Notes: generated from the letters alone by a model not told the origin. Positions 10,200-21,665 are shown, counted from the stretch's first letter. The stretch is DNA of 64,000 bases from Takakia lepidozioides (GCA_030704615.1 CM060731.1:32798001-32862000); one strand, 5' to 3'. A program made the numbers and translations.

Positions 10200-11475
10200 T
10201 TACACCTTTGTGAGCATACAAGTTATGGACAACTCTCCACATTTTTCCCTTGATTCCGCAAGCCATAGACCATCTCTCCACACTGTGTCATAAGCCTTTT
10301 GGACATCCGAGAAAAAACCATAAGTGGGTTTCCCTTCTTTTTTCCTTCCCTGGATAATCTGGCTTAGAGTGAAGATATGGTCCACACAGCCCCTGTTTCG
10401 CCGAAAGCCAGCTTGGCCTTCGTGAAAACAACCTCTAGATTCCAGATCAACCTCGAGACGAGTACTTATAACTCTGCAAAATATCTTGCCAACAGCATTG
10501 AGGAGCGTGATGCCACGATAGTTCCCCGGGTCTTCTCTGTCACCCTTCTTATATAGATTGACAATGACCCCCTGGCGCCAGCGAAAGGGGATCATTTCAG
10601 TCTTCCAGATAAGGTTAAAGAGGAGAACTAGGGCCTCTATCATGGGATCGCCACCGTGCTTGATAAGCTCGTTGACTATGCCACCAGGACCACCTGCTTT
10701 ATATCCATTTAGATGTTCAATTGCTTCCACAATCTCAGAAGAACTAATGGGAGCGTTGTAGGCTTTTGAAATATACTCCAGTTTATCAGGGCTGTTTTGA
10801 ATCATAGGGACAGTTTTACCAACTGTGTCCTTCCATTCATCAGAGGACCCCTCACTGTTAGACCTAGAAGTTCTGCCAAGGATACTGTAGTGGGTTTCAA
10901 AGGTTTTGACAATGTCAACCGATGAAGTTACCACTGCACCCTTAGTAGTCTTCAGCGCTTGTACTTGCTGACAGCTTTTCGGCTTGTACAAGCGTTGAAG
11001 GGCCAACCAGAATCTCTTGTCATTACCACCATGGTGGTTTGAGTTTATTTCACTGTATAACTTGTCCCAGTATAATTTCTTCTGAGCCCTTACAAGCAGA
11101 TTGATATCTTTACAGATCTGGTAGTACCTCGCCCACAATTCTTTGTTGGTTTTCAAATTGCAGCACTCTTTATAAAGGACTCGTCTCTCAGCTATCTTGA
11201 GTTTAATCTCATTGGTCCACCAATTAACAGCACTACCGCAGACAATTAGTTTCCTCCCAATGATCTTGTCAGCCGCAGAGGAGACGAAACTCTCCCAAGA
11301 ATCCACTGCTCTTTCGGCTTCATTTCTTGCATTGTAAGCGCGAGACTGAAGGTCTTGGAGTGAATGGACAAAATGAGGAAGAGCCTCTTGCAAGGCCTGG
11401 ACATACTCAGCCTTGACCTCTTCATTATGGAATTTTTCTGTGAGAGAGAGACAGAGACAGAGACAGAGAGCTGTA
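10200..11475 (-). mobile_element. LINE relic: linker and reverse-transcriptase fingers/palm
   Basis: Reading on minus from about 11470: a basic helical linker (VNWWTNEIKLKIAERRVLYK, then KRFWLALQRLYKPKS), RT fingers (GYKAGGPGGIVNELIK; GVIVNLYKKGDREDPGNYRG; ITLLNAVGKIFCRVISTRL) and the motif-A region (GFFSDVQKAYDTVWRDGLW). This is the RT of a non-LTR retrotransposon. After DGLW a frameshift near 10255 moves the expected GIKGKMWRVVHNLYAHKG to another frame, and similarity ends at about 10200. The YADD catalytic block and the endonuclease are absent. The first ~80 residues of the longest open frame (11687-11450) are only the antisense of amidase exon sequence and do not belong to the LINE. Confidence 0.85.
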
Positions 11476-11476
11476 T
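11430..11476. repeat. GA/CAGA simple repeat at the LINE-amidase junction
   Basis: A GAGAGAGA tract followed by several CAGAGA units separates the LINE linker from the amidase exon. Confidence 0.7.
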
Positions 11477-11487
11477 AACATTGGAGA

Positions 11488-13096
11488 GTGCTGAAAGTTC
11501 CACATGGGGCAAGCAGCCCATTGTGTCGAACAGTGGCCGATGCAGTGGTGGTGCTAGAGCAAATAGTGGGCTTTGATGTAAGGGACCCTGCCACAAAGAG
11601 AGTGGCCCACCTCATTCCTCTCCAAGGATACAAACAGTTCCTGATTGCTGATGGACTTAAGGAAAAGCGCCTTGGAGTCCTCCGCAACAGTTTCTTTGAT
11701 GCTCATCAGACTTTATCAGATCAGTCTGGCACAGTCGATTCCCTCATCGCAACTTTAAGGTGCACACTGCATGAATTTTTTGAGTCTCTTAACACGCATG
11801 TCAATTTCTTCCTCTTTCTCTAATGCCATGTGCTGGTACATTCTAATGCCATGAATCATAGATGGCAACCGTGTTACATTCAGATGCAGCAATGCTAGAT
11901 GCATATCCCTGTGATTTCTTGGAAGTCTACTGGTATAAATGGTGTACATGGTAACATGACAGGAGTTAGAACAGAGAGATAATGAGCTTTGATTGACACA
12001 GGAACCAGGGGGCTCAAATTCCAACATAACCATTCCTGGCACCTCGGACTGCTAGTGAGAAGGAGGTTCTCCTATTCGAGTTCAAGCAGGACCTCAATAC
12101 ATACTTAGCAGGGCTTGTGAAGTCCCCAGTGCGTACTCTAACAGAGGTTATTGCGTTCAATAATGAGCACGCTAATGAGGTTGGTTTTTACCTTCTTGCA
12201 CTCACAATCAGACAACTCTCTTGCTATATCCCATGGATCAAAAGGAAGGAATCAGCATCCTTTATGTTACATTGGCTCATGTCAAAAAGATTCTTGGTCT
12301 CACTTAGAGCTGCATGAATCTTTTTTAGGTCTTTAGCATACTTAATCAACAGTCAACATGGCATGCATTCATCCCATCCGACAGATGCAAATACAGTAGG
12401 GGAACTTAACAGACAGGTTTAATTGCAAGCTGAATGTGAAAAGAGTACGAATGACTCCAGCCAGAGCTAGTATAACCACCTGGCAGGCCTACCATCCTTC
12501 TGAGTTGTCATTTTTCCAGGGGAAGTGGGGACCCGACTGTCCCTGGAGAACCTTAGAAGCCTCTCGCACCCAGTTGGCAAGGTAATGCCCTCCCCCTGAT
12601 GGGTAGGCTCTGTAGCATAACCTTTGACATAAGCTGCAAATCACCTACATTGTGGCTTCTGTGCCAAAAAATCTTATTATTGTACCAACTAATTGTTGCT
12701 TTACAAACTGCTAATTTGGTTTTCTGAACTTTGCAGGAGGAGCTCTATCTGTATGGGCAGGATATTTTTATTGCATCAGAGAATACCAGTGTCTTCCACT
12801 CAAAGGTGTACCAAGAAGCTTTAGAGAGAGACCATTTCGTTACGAAGCATGAAATTGATAGCACCCTCGATGCACTTAGATTGGATGCTTTAGTCGCACC
12901 ATCAGAGAGTGTGTCAACACTAGTAGCCATTGCTGGATACCCAGGCATATCAGTTCCTGCTGGCTATGATAAGGAAGGAGCTCCTTATGGAATAGGGTTT
13001 GTTGGTAGGCAGGGTTCTGAGCCTACTCTCATTGAGATTGCATATGCCTTTGAGCAAGCTACCAAAGTCCGGAAGCCTCCTCAATTTCTCAAATAA
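11488..13096 (+). pseudogene. Amidase (amidase-signature family), 3' part only, damaged
   Basis: Three exons of a plant amidase are visible. Exon A ends at 11759 and reads PLCRTVADAVVVLEQIVGFD, then LQGYKQFLIADGLKEKRLGV. Exon B (about 12001-12179) reads FKQDLNTYLAGLVKSPVRTL then TEVIAFNNEHANE. Exon C (12737-13096) reads EELYLYGQDIFIASENTS, then IAGYPGISVPAGYDKEGAPY, ending PPQFLK. Acceptor TTTGCAG and donors AAG|GTGC and GAG|GTTG fit. The Ser-Ser-Lys catalytic half is missing: upstream lies the antisense LINE. In exon B a +1 and a compensating shift, plus an in-frame TAA, separate RNQGAQI, ITIPGTSD and TASEKEVLLFEFK. It is either a relic or a gene cut by the LINE. AATAAA overlaps the stop. 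Confidence 0.75.
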
Positions 13097-15200
13097 AGGT
13101 CCACTAAGAATACTTTGAGGTAAGGGCACATTTTCAACTGTATGTGTGCTGAGTCCGATGGCAAATATCACAGTAGTACTTACATGAAACCAGATGTTCA
13201 AGGTAGCTTCAAGACCCAAAGCTCAATACTTGACTAGTTGAAAGTACTTAAGAAACGAAATAGAAACAGGGCAGACAGGTTGGACCTTGGGAGCTATTTT
13301 ACCTGGCTGCATGCTTAAGTGACTTTCATTCTATGCTCAGTGAGTTCCAGATTGTTTTGGCTGAGAAATGATGACCTATATCTCCACTGTCAGATGACAA
13401 GGGAGTGTCAACTTGTTAGTACCTGCCTCAAAATCAAAGTCCAATGGTAATGACAACCATCCTCAACCATCCCCACCTGATGGCAAACATCGACATGCCA
13501 TTGGTGGCTCCTGAGATTTTGGCCAATATCTGCATAATCATGTCGGAAGTACGAAAGGAAGCATTTCCATAGAATCAACCACCACGGCGAGCTGACTTGT
13601 ACTACAGCAGGGTGGCCTTGTGCTCCTCCAATTGAGCCTTGGCTATCTCCAATTCCAGACCTGAATGATTCCCTACCTAATTGTTAATACTGAATTGTGT
13701 GCTGGCGGAGTCCCACAGGACTTTTACACTCAGTCAGATACCTTGCGTTTTGGCCATGCAATTGGTGGTGGAAGCCACACTTCCCACTCTCCTTTGTCTG
13801 GTACATGTAAATATGTGGGGTGGTAGATCAACATGCATGTTGTTTGTGATTTGTGTTGTCACATGTTTTCTCTTTCAAGTCAGAAGCAACAGTGGACATG
13901 TACATTGAGGGCCCGTTGCACTAAAGGGGAGTGTGCTATAGTGAGTGCTCACATGTCAAAACAGTTTAGAATGTCAGGGAGGGACCTCCAAGCTTTGATC
14001 AGGGACAACCCTCTGTGATGAGTCTGGATATTGGGTAGCTAGTTAGACTCCCATCAGCATGAAACTTCTTGAATCAGACTGATAGGTGTCTTTGCAAACC
14101 AATGACAGAAAATCATGGCTCTGTCTGTCGTTAACATGGCAGGGTGAGAGGTCCCACTAATTTCAGGTTCACCTGGAAGAGGACTCTTGATCAGGCAAAA
14201 GGACGAATGATAACACCAAAAAAAAAGGTGCATACAGAGTTGGGTCTTCGAGTGGAGCTGGCAAGACAGAAAGAAAAGTATCCAGTTCAGATTTTCTCTC
14301 TTGCAATGCAGCTTGAACATGTCAGCAATAGGAATCCAAAAGATGTGCCGGTCCTCTTTTAAGTACGTGCCTAAGAGTGATTCAAAGTATATCTTGCACT
14401 TGCAGATCCTGCTGTAATTGTTGGGGGTGTTTAGTACAAGATTTGGATTAGGATATAGAGCCCACCCCTGAAATGGGGCAGTAAGTGCAAGGCGAAGAGG
14501 CCCTTATTTATGCTAACTTCGGTTGGCGCCATATATATATATGTATATGGATAAGGATACTGCCTGTGCTCCAGAGTGCGTCCGGGAACAATTAATGTAC
14601 AGCATGGCATCAGGCAATATGTAAGTACTAGCTTCATGAGCCCAGAAATGCTTGGCCCCTTTTTCCTAGTTGGGTTGATTAACAGGAGAAAGACCAGAAT
14701 CTCAGAGTCAAATGCATGTGAATGTATGTCCAAGATCCAGCACAGCACACAAATCGACCTGCAGAATATAAATAGTATAAAAGGGTTACTGCTGAGACAA
14801 TAGAATCGAATATCATCTTGAACATCCCTACTCAAAATCAAGCTTTACAAGCATATCAAGTCAAAGAACTCGTGCAAAGACAGTTGTGTTGTACATTACA
14901 TGCTATAGTGGGAAGACCTGGCCATTCAATTTCTGAGATGAAATCACATGAAAAGAATTCCTCGCAATAAAAGCAGTAGTTGTAAGAAGAAAGAGAAGAC
15001 TCGAGCTGGAGACAACGTACCACTTGATGGTAAGAAGAAATATGCAAAACCACTTCTCACTGAGCAATGTCTTGGTGTAATCGTGAGAAAACCTGTATTG
15101 GGTCATGGTTGTCTGACTTTATTTTAGCTCACCACACTAGTGAATCTTTGACATTTGCATTTGATGACGAGTAAAGAATGCCCTTGTCTGAAAGAAATCA
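13097..15200. other. Unassigned intergenic DNA
   Basis: No convincing gene. A plus-strand frame at 14144-14362 ends ...NRNPKDVPVLF and has a charged stretch (MITPKKKVHTELGLRVELAR), but I recognise no family and see no partner exons. A short AT dinucleotide run lies near 14532-14546. The rest shows nothing I can name. The 15.1-15.2 kb end is the likely 3' untranslated region of the lectin gene. Confidence 0.5.
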
Positions 15201-16271
15201 TCAAGCCAGGAATGACAGCAATAAAGCAAGATTGAAGGCAACCGACATTCCATGGCGACAAGCTGGTGTGGCCCTGAAGCTCCAACCGTCAGAAGCAGGG
15301 CCGGGTGTGTTTGGATTGTAAGGTGATGGACTGGGACTGATTCCTCCAGATCCATAAAAGGGAACTACCTTGCTTTGAAAAGACCACGAAAAGACCTTGT
15401 GGTGGACGATTCCACTCCCGGTGGCTGCTGAGAAGCCCACGAACATGTACTGATTGAGGACGGTTGACAGATCTTGGTTGACTGAAAGAAGTGGCTGATT
15501 TGGCTTCATGAAATTGTTGTTGACAAATGGACTGATCGAGATGTCGAGTTTGTGTGCTTCGCTATCGTACTCCACCCACGCTTGAATATGCTGCCCAGAC
15601 TGGAGATTCACCTTGACTGCATCAGATTGTGCATCTTTTGCAGAGATCGAATTTAAACTGTTGATGTCAACTCCCACGTGATTGTCGTTTATGTCCCAGA
15701 ACTCCACATCTTTATGCACATCAAACTCAACTGCAACTATATGTGACTGAACATCAGCGAAAGCTGTACTGGTATCGTTAGATGACGAAAGCAGCCCTAA
15801 CCATGGCCCCGCGCTTCCTATTGTAGAATTATCTGGAGCGATCATGAATGCTAGACCCTCTCCTGCGGAAGATGGGTCATTTACATTGGTTTCTATGGAG
15901 AAAATGAAAGTTGTGGCGAAGGATATGCTGGTTTCAGAGGAAGGATCAGTGAATTGGATTGGAGTCTTATAAAGAGCTCTTCCTGAAGAATACTGAGTGA
16001 TCTCTAAAGCAAGATCATCAATTGTGGCATCTCCCAGAAGCGATAAGCTACTTTCATTATTAGAAAATTGGTAGATAGAAAAACTGGTGTCTTGACCTAA
16101 GGCGATCTCACATAAACAAAGAGCTACGAGAATCAATCTAATCAATGATTTTCCAGCGAAGCTCATGCCATTTTGGCATCCATGGGGGTTCATGGAGAGA
16201 CAGCACTGGTCACTGTGGGCTTGCATTTCTGAGCTTCTAAGAACAAGATCACTTATACGTATTGGCGGCAC
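15201..16271 (-). CDS. Secreted L-type (legume-type) lectin with Pro-rich tail, no kinase
   Basis: A single exon of up to 356 codons. The ATGs for residues 27 (16193) or 36 (16166) give a good signal peptide (SLIRLILVALCLCEIALGQ) and are likelier starts than 16271. A legume-lectin beta-sandwich follows at about residues 62-300: FSIYQFSN, SISFATTFIFSI, GLAFMIAPDNS, and the metal/sugar-binding strand IVAVEFDVHKDVEFWDINDN then HVGVDINS, ending YMFVGFSAATGSGIVHHKVF. Residues 308-327 are Ser/Pro-rich (SPSPSPYNPNTPGP). The last ~15 residues are hydrophobic (MSVAFNLALLLSFLA), like a GPI-anchor signal rather than the transmembrane-plus-kinase layout of lectin receptor kinases. It probably binds carbohydrate at the cell surface. 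The frame is intact. Confidence 0.9.
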   Translation of the reverse strand: MPPIRISDLVLRSSEMQAHSDQCCLSMNPHGCQNGMSFAGKSLIRLILVALCLCEIALGQDTSFSIYQFSNNESSLSLLGDATIDDLALEITQYSSGRALYKTPIQFTDPSSETSISFATTFIFSIETNVNDPSSAGEGLAFMIAPDNSTIGSAGPWLGLLSSSNDTSTAFADVQSHIVAVEFDVHKDVEFWDINDNHVGVDINSLNSISAKDAQSDAVKVNLQSGQHIQAWVEYDSEAHKLDISISPFVNNNFMKPNQPLLSVNQDLSTVLNQYMFVGFSAATGSGIVHHKVFSWSFQSKVVPFYGSGGISPSPSPYNPNTPGPASDGWSFRATPACRHGMSVAFNLALLLSFLA

Positions 16272-16675
16272 TTTCCTCCGACCACTTGCACAGTCTAAGA
16301 ATAAATGCCAAAGAACTAAAACTTTGTAAACACTTTATAAATGTACACAAGTGACTGAGAGAAAGAAAGAAGGAAGAGACAACATTAGAAAACCCAGCAC
16401 AGACCGAGACAGAACGAAAAGGGGACTCAAAAGAAGAGAGAGACGGCTACACAGTAATAGTTAGTCCATTTGATACAAGCCTGGAGGCGAGGGATAAAAC
16501 AATCCAGAATCCAGCGAGAGACGGAGACAGGGTGCAGGTCTAAAAGAAAGACGTAGGTGTGCAAGAACACCTAGTCTATTTCATGCTTAAAGAAACCTTC
16601 AGGATTCAAGCCCGAAGGAGAGAAATGGGTGTGTGATACGAAGAGAGTGAGTTACCCACTCACAGAGACAGAGAG

Positions 16676-16680
<5 letters not shown>

Positions 16681-16714
<34 letters not shown>
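16681..16714. repeat. (GA)17 microsatellite upstream of the lectin gene
   Basis: An uninterrupted GA run on plus is CT on the lectin sense strand, about 490 bp upstream of the likely start. The region 16320-16680 is also purine-rich on plus. Confidence 0.95.
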
Positions 16715-16716
<2 letters not shown>

Positions 16717-18539
16717 CCTGTGATATTATTAGAGGTCTGACGGAAGATCCCCCTTCTGGCGACCCTGACACCAATACTGTACAGCACAGCACAACGGCAA
16801 GCGCTTTCGCCGCCGACGCTTGCTGCACTAGCCGTTCACTCCCGTAGCCTTCCCCATGTTTAAATGTATTTGCTCTGCTATTCTACATTCCAAGTTCCCA
16901 TCTATCACCTCCTCCATGGAACCCACAACCCACCAACTGCTTGAAAGAAATAGTAACTTGAGACTGGGAAAATGACCCTGCCAGAGTTCTGTGAATGCAG
17001 CGCTGTGTCCGTGTGCGCGCATCATCTGACAATCTCGCACCCTCGCTCTTTGCATGTGCGCTGACAGCCTTCAGAGTCCGTGTGACGCAGACCTTCAGTA
17101 CATACTAAACCTCTCCTGCTGTAGTTGATGCAGCTCCCCTCTCCTATTCAAATTTAAAAATTGGACTGTTGTTGTTGTGGTCCCCAGTGGGGAGGTAATA
17201 TATAGGTGAGTAGTAAGTAGCTCTGGTGTGCACAAGCTATAGGATTTCTCAAAATGGAGTCATCATCTTTGTAGTGGAGATTGCACGAGTGGCAGTTGCA
17301 GTAAGTAGATTGTATGACATGAGTGAAAGAGTGAGTTGAGTGTGCACTGATCGTCATACTTAAGTCATAGCCTCACATTGATTGCCTGCAAAAAGTTCTT
17401 CCTGCAGGACCCAGGTAGATGATTGAGAGAGCATGGGGTCTTGGACAATGGGCCTCAGCGACGAGCTGCCCTTATATTAGTTGATGAGTCACCAGTGGAA
17501 GCACATATAAGACAGACTCATGGTCTCCCTGCCAGCTAAGTTGATTCACTTATTGCTGTTGATTACAGACCAGCGGTGGTCAGGGCTTCAAATCCTCTCT
17601 GTTGGAGTTAGCGTAGGTATGCATCCATGTGCTCACAACTTATGGTTTTCTTTCATTCCATCTTCGTTTTTTATGGACAAAGCAAAGCAGGAAAGGACAA
17701 AGGAGCGCAACAAACAAGGGGAAGTACACACTCCAACCTACCCTCACTCTAGTCCTCACCTGTACTGCTTGAGTGAGCTCAAAAGTGACACTGACCAGAA
17801 GCCGATCCAGCACCGCACTTTACATGACACCAATGTCCAAATGCCTGCAAAATGTAAGCTCTCACCCCTCACACGCACGTAGAGCCCTATGGAATGTTTT
17901 CTTGTAGCTTTATTCCAGCGACGACGACCGAAGGTCGGAAGCTAGTTTAGGAAAAGGGTGCCATAGTGCCTCGTCATCGTCGCCACATCATCGTCGCCAC
18001 GTTTCGTAGACATGTCATCGTCGTCGTCAATTTCTTTGGAACCTGCCCGAAATGCCCGAAAATAACCGGAAGAGACGTCTTGCAGCGCGGGGTGCTTGTG
18101 AGCGCGGAGGGAGACATTTGCAGATGATTATGAGTCCACCGCATGAGAGCTGGAAGGGACAAGCGCAATCGCAAGGTGTGGCTTTTTCTTAATGTACAAT
18201 ATGAAGAAGTTTGTCCATCCTGCAAATGTGGACTCTTGGCTCCTGTTAGTGCCACGATTTGGCATTCTTCATGATGTTTACAAGGTTCTTGGGAGAGTCA
18301 GCTTGGTCTTAGCAGGCCGTGTTTCAATCTTTGCCTGCTCAGCTGCACCGTGGTGGTTCTCACAGACCAATCCGACATTACCTGACAGACACAAGCAGCA
18401 CACACAAGAGGTCCTTTTGGGTTGATGGTCGGTCAAATCCTCTATGGGTCATGACACAAGGTCAAGGATAATGTGGCCGGGCACCTTCTTCTTCGACCTA
18501 TTTCAGCCTGTTTTCCCCTCTCATCAGACTCGGCCCTTA
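16715..18539. other. Unassigned intergenic DNA
   Basis: No gene supported. A trinucleotide-rich patch with repeated CGTC/ATCGTCGCC lies at about 17970-18035 and produces long but meaningless frames. A plus-strand frame at 17520-17882 lacks any family features. The start of the gene-fragment cluster is at about 18540. Confidence 0.5.
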
Positions 18540-19150
18540 CAAGTTACTGCCGATGTGGCAGCAGCAAAGTATCCAAAAACAGATACAGAGATGAGGAAGC
18601 TTTGGAATGAACACTTTTCCGACCCCAGTCAATGGTGGGACAATGGAGACAAAAAGGTGAATGCCTGTTGGACTACAGAGAGCAGATGCAATTCAGAATT
18701 CGAACTCGTGTAGTAAATAAGGTTGGGGTGTTTGCTGGAAGAACTTCACGTAGTCACTGTCAGCTGCTAGCAGCAAGGCTAAGGATGTATTCATGATTGG
18801 TACACAGCTGAAGGACCAGGGATAGAGGTCCAGATTCATCCAAGGGGGCCCGGATTTCAAACACAAGATTACTTCTGATTCCCTGTGGATCAATAGCTAC
18901 AAGAGATCTGCGTGGGTAGATGGTCAACTGGAAACAACAGCGGCAACAGCACAATTGATAGAACAAGGCACTGCTAAGGAATGCACCTTCTTCAACACAT
19001 TTCACCTTTTTTTCCCTTTTATCAGAATCGGCCCTAAATTTTCATGTTGAATTCTGCAAGTTAGCTGGTTGATGATAGTTTGGAGTGATACTGCCAATGT
19101 GACAACAGGAAAGTATCCAAAAACAGGTAACAGAGACGAGGAGAAGCTGT
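18500..19150 (+). pseudogene. OSB-like PDF-motif fragment, partly duplicated
   Basis: At about 18590-18665 the plus strand reads MRKLWNEHFSDPSQWWDNGD then KKVN. At 18850-18867 a second block reads PDFKHKITSDSLWIN, then SYKRSAWVDGQL. Together these are the two halves of the PDF motif (W..FF.DP..WWDNR..K...PDFKHK) of plant organellar single-stranded DNA-binding (OSB) proteins, split by about 180 bp of unrelated sequence. Part of the upstream segment (about 18500-18600) recurs in altered form at 19006-19145, with a 50-bp extra stretch. No start or OB-fold is seen. It lies just before PPR sequence on the same strand, so it may be the N-terminal part of a PPR gene carrying this motif. Confidence 0.6.
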
Positions 19151-19345
19151 TCTGGCGGTGGCCCTTGCTAACATGTATGCCAAATGTGGTAGTGTAGAGG
19201 ATGCAAGTATAGTATGGCTCAAACGAGATGTGGTGTCATGGAACGCAATGAATGCAGGATATGGTCAGCATGGCTGTGCTAGGGAGGCTTGAACAACTGA
19301 AACAGGAAGACTTGAAGCCAGATGATATCACCTTTGTATATAGAA
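19150..19345 (+). pseudogene. PPR repeat fragment
   Basis: The sequence reads ALANMYAKCGSVEDAS, then KRDVVSWNAMNAGYGQHGCA then REA, in at least two frames, continuing to LKPDDITFVY. This is an L-S repeat pair closely like those in the 3.6-7.0 kb relic. About 20 nt are missing between the L motif and KRDVVSW. It is a clear but short relic. Confidence 0.75.
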
Positions 19346-19389
19346 AGTGGTGGTCTGACATCCTTAGTGGGCTGCTGCTGAGGCTGGAA

Positions 19390-20143
19390 TGCAGATAGAA
19401 AGCACCAATGCTACCACTTTCCCTGTACAAAAGAAGAAAGTGAGCCATGAGTTTCTGTGCTCTGTAGCCCATCTACATCCTCGAACTTACACGTTTGGTG
19501 CGGTATATCTCCTTGCTCATTCCCCCTTCTATGGGGTTTGATTGACTTTTTGTTGTTCCTGAGCAGTGAGAGACACACAACCAAACCACAACTGTGGCGG
19601 ACCTCGAGATGCAATTGATGTCAGGATTGGATTTGCAGTAACTGTCAAGATATTAATGAGGTGCACATATCATAGGTAGCAAGGGTGTGGAATGCTCTGG
19701 CGTATGCCACCTATCAGTTTTTCAAGGAAAACGGGCTCGTGTGGGTGGCCAGCCCCATCATCACTGCCTCTGACTGTGAAGGTGCTGGAGAACAGTTCTG
19801 CGTGACCACTTTGGTACTTGTGAGTTGTTGTAATTAAAATCTAGCAGCTGTAAGTTCGTCCAAGTATAAAAAGAAATAAAATGCAGTTGGAGCCTGTAAG
19901 GCTCTCTATTTTCCAAAGTCAATTTCATTATCATACCCTACTGGGTGAAAATTCTGTGTGTTCAATGTGGTTTGACACGTAGTGCGCGATTCTTATGAAG
20001 TTAAGACAACACTCTTTTCTACTGAGTTTGGCCTGCGCTTAAATGGATAAATGTGGATTACAGATTCCAAGTTCCCATCAAGATTCAAGACACCATTGAC
20101 AAAAATTCACAGCACCAAAGAAGGCCTTCTTGATTGGTCACAG
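19390..20143 (+). pseudogene. Asparaginyl-tRNA synthetase fragment, three exons with introns
   Basis: Exon A (about 19399-19502) reads FPVQKKKVSHEFLCSVAHLH then PRTYTFGA, ending at donor GCG|GTAT. Exon B (19676-19813, 46 codons, acceptor ATAG|GTAGC, donor TTG|GTAC) reads [20 protein letters not shown], then [20 protein letters not shown] then FCVTTL. Exon C (20064-20143) ends in the frame KEGLLDWSQ at donor CAG|GTCT. These are consecutive parts of eukaryotic class II AsnRS, entering the catalytic domain at motif 1 ([17 protein letters not shown]). Exon C needs a frameshift, the N-terminal part is absent, and nothing after DWSQ is visible. Introns are retained, so the fragment was moved as DNA, not by reverse transcription. 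Confidence 0.85.
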
Positions 20144-21660
20144 GTCTGTCCTTTCAGTTGTTTACAATCTATGCCTCATCATACCAAAAAGTATACATTC
20201 ATGTTTCGGGATAGCTTCCATCTCTCCAGTGTTTAGGCGCTGTGTAGTCTTTGCCGATTAATCATGTGTTCTTTGTTGTCATATTTGCTGCTCTTGCACC
20301 CACTCTACTTATGCAGAAGAACTTAGTCAGCCAACTATCTAGAGGCTCTATATATGGTGATAATGGTTGGAAGTTAACTTGCTATTGTTGGCCACTGATG
20401 TATTTGACCATGCCTCCACCTAAATGTAAAGAGGTCAATGATTATCTCAACATCCCAGTTCCACAACATGCCAGGTGGAGGAAGAGAGCAGAAGGTTGCA
20501 ACAGTAGAGATCAGCCTCACAAAACCGTGACTTAGTGGGAGAAATCCAAGACCCAAACCAAGAGCCCAAAAGCAAGTTTGGTAACTCTAGCTTGCTTGTC
20601 TTGCACATGGTCATATCAGACACATGTGAATCTCTTTGTGACAGAAACAAGATGATGAACTGGATTTTTTTGCTGTTACCTATAGTGTAACCCCTACTAG
20701 GAGTTTCAGCTTTGAATTTCTGTTTGTGGTAGGGAGACTCAGAGAGGGCTTGTTTATATGTGCAAACAGGCTGGCCTGGCCTGGCCTCCTTTGCATTACC
20801 AGCATAGTTCCCTGAAATTATAGGGCCTCTAAACTCCCTCAGGACACAGTCACGGGGATTGGTATGTGTGAGAGAAGCAAATAACATCTAATGCTTAGCG
20901 AGGCACATATGACAGAATGGTCAAGGTTCGATTACCGCAATATATTATTCCTCTCTTGTGGAAAAATCACCATATCCATACTGATACCATACCAGTCACA
21001 GTAGCTGGCGGAGCAATACTGCGATTGCGAACAATACTCAGAGGGGAATGTTTTGAGATGTAGCAGTTATGAAGTTAGGGTGTGCCATGTTGTGTTTGCT
21101 ATGGGAGGGGTTTCCATTTTGCGGTTGGATCTTTGATGTGGGGAGGCGCAAAAGATTTAGCAGATCGGCTTTGTGATTGGAATTTTTTTTTAACTTTTGT
21201 ATGTTGCCCTCAATCTGTTTTTTTTTTCAGCTTTGATTGGAGTATGATGAATGTTGGGCTATACCATACCATTAATGTGCAGTATGTCATTTGAGTTTTT
21301 GCCATACCCATGCCTAGGACCAGGGTATCTCAAAATTAGAAATACCCATACCCATCCTATAACCTACCCTGGCCAGTCTCAATCTACACTGGGCCCTACA
21401 GTTGGACATACCAGTACAACACTAGAACTCGTTTTTGGGCCTCCAATTTGTGATGTAGGCTACGTATTGCGGTCGCCCAATTTCAGCAGAAATCTGTACC
21501 CGTTTTGAACGAAGAAGTTCACTTTGTTGTGGAGTGTGATGACTCGCTTGTACTCGTGCCGTCCTCCTAAAGTATCTCCGGAAAATTCTGAAACGAAGAT
21601 GCATTTCTCTTGTTCTACTCATTGAAAAAGAGAGCGAGAGTACTTTGCAGAAACGTTGTC
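20144..21660. other. Unassigned DNA between gene fragments
   Basis: No gene recognised. The expected downstream AsnRS exons were looked for by eye and not found. T-rich tracts lie near 21182-21230. A sequence resembling a tRNA-type B box (GGTTCGATTACC) is at about 20924-20935, without a convincing A box. Confidence 0.45.
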
Positions 21661-21665
21661 ACATC

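Noticed and set aside
11476-11687. First ~80 residues of the long minus-strand frame running into the LINE RT
   Set aside because: They are the antisense of amidase exon A, which has a clear plus-strand match.
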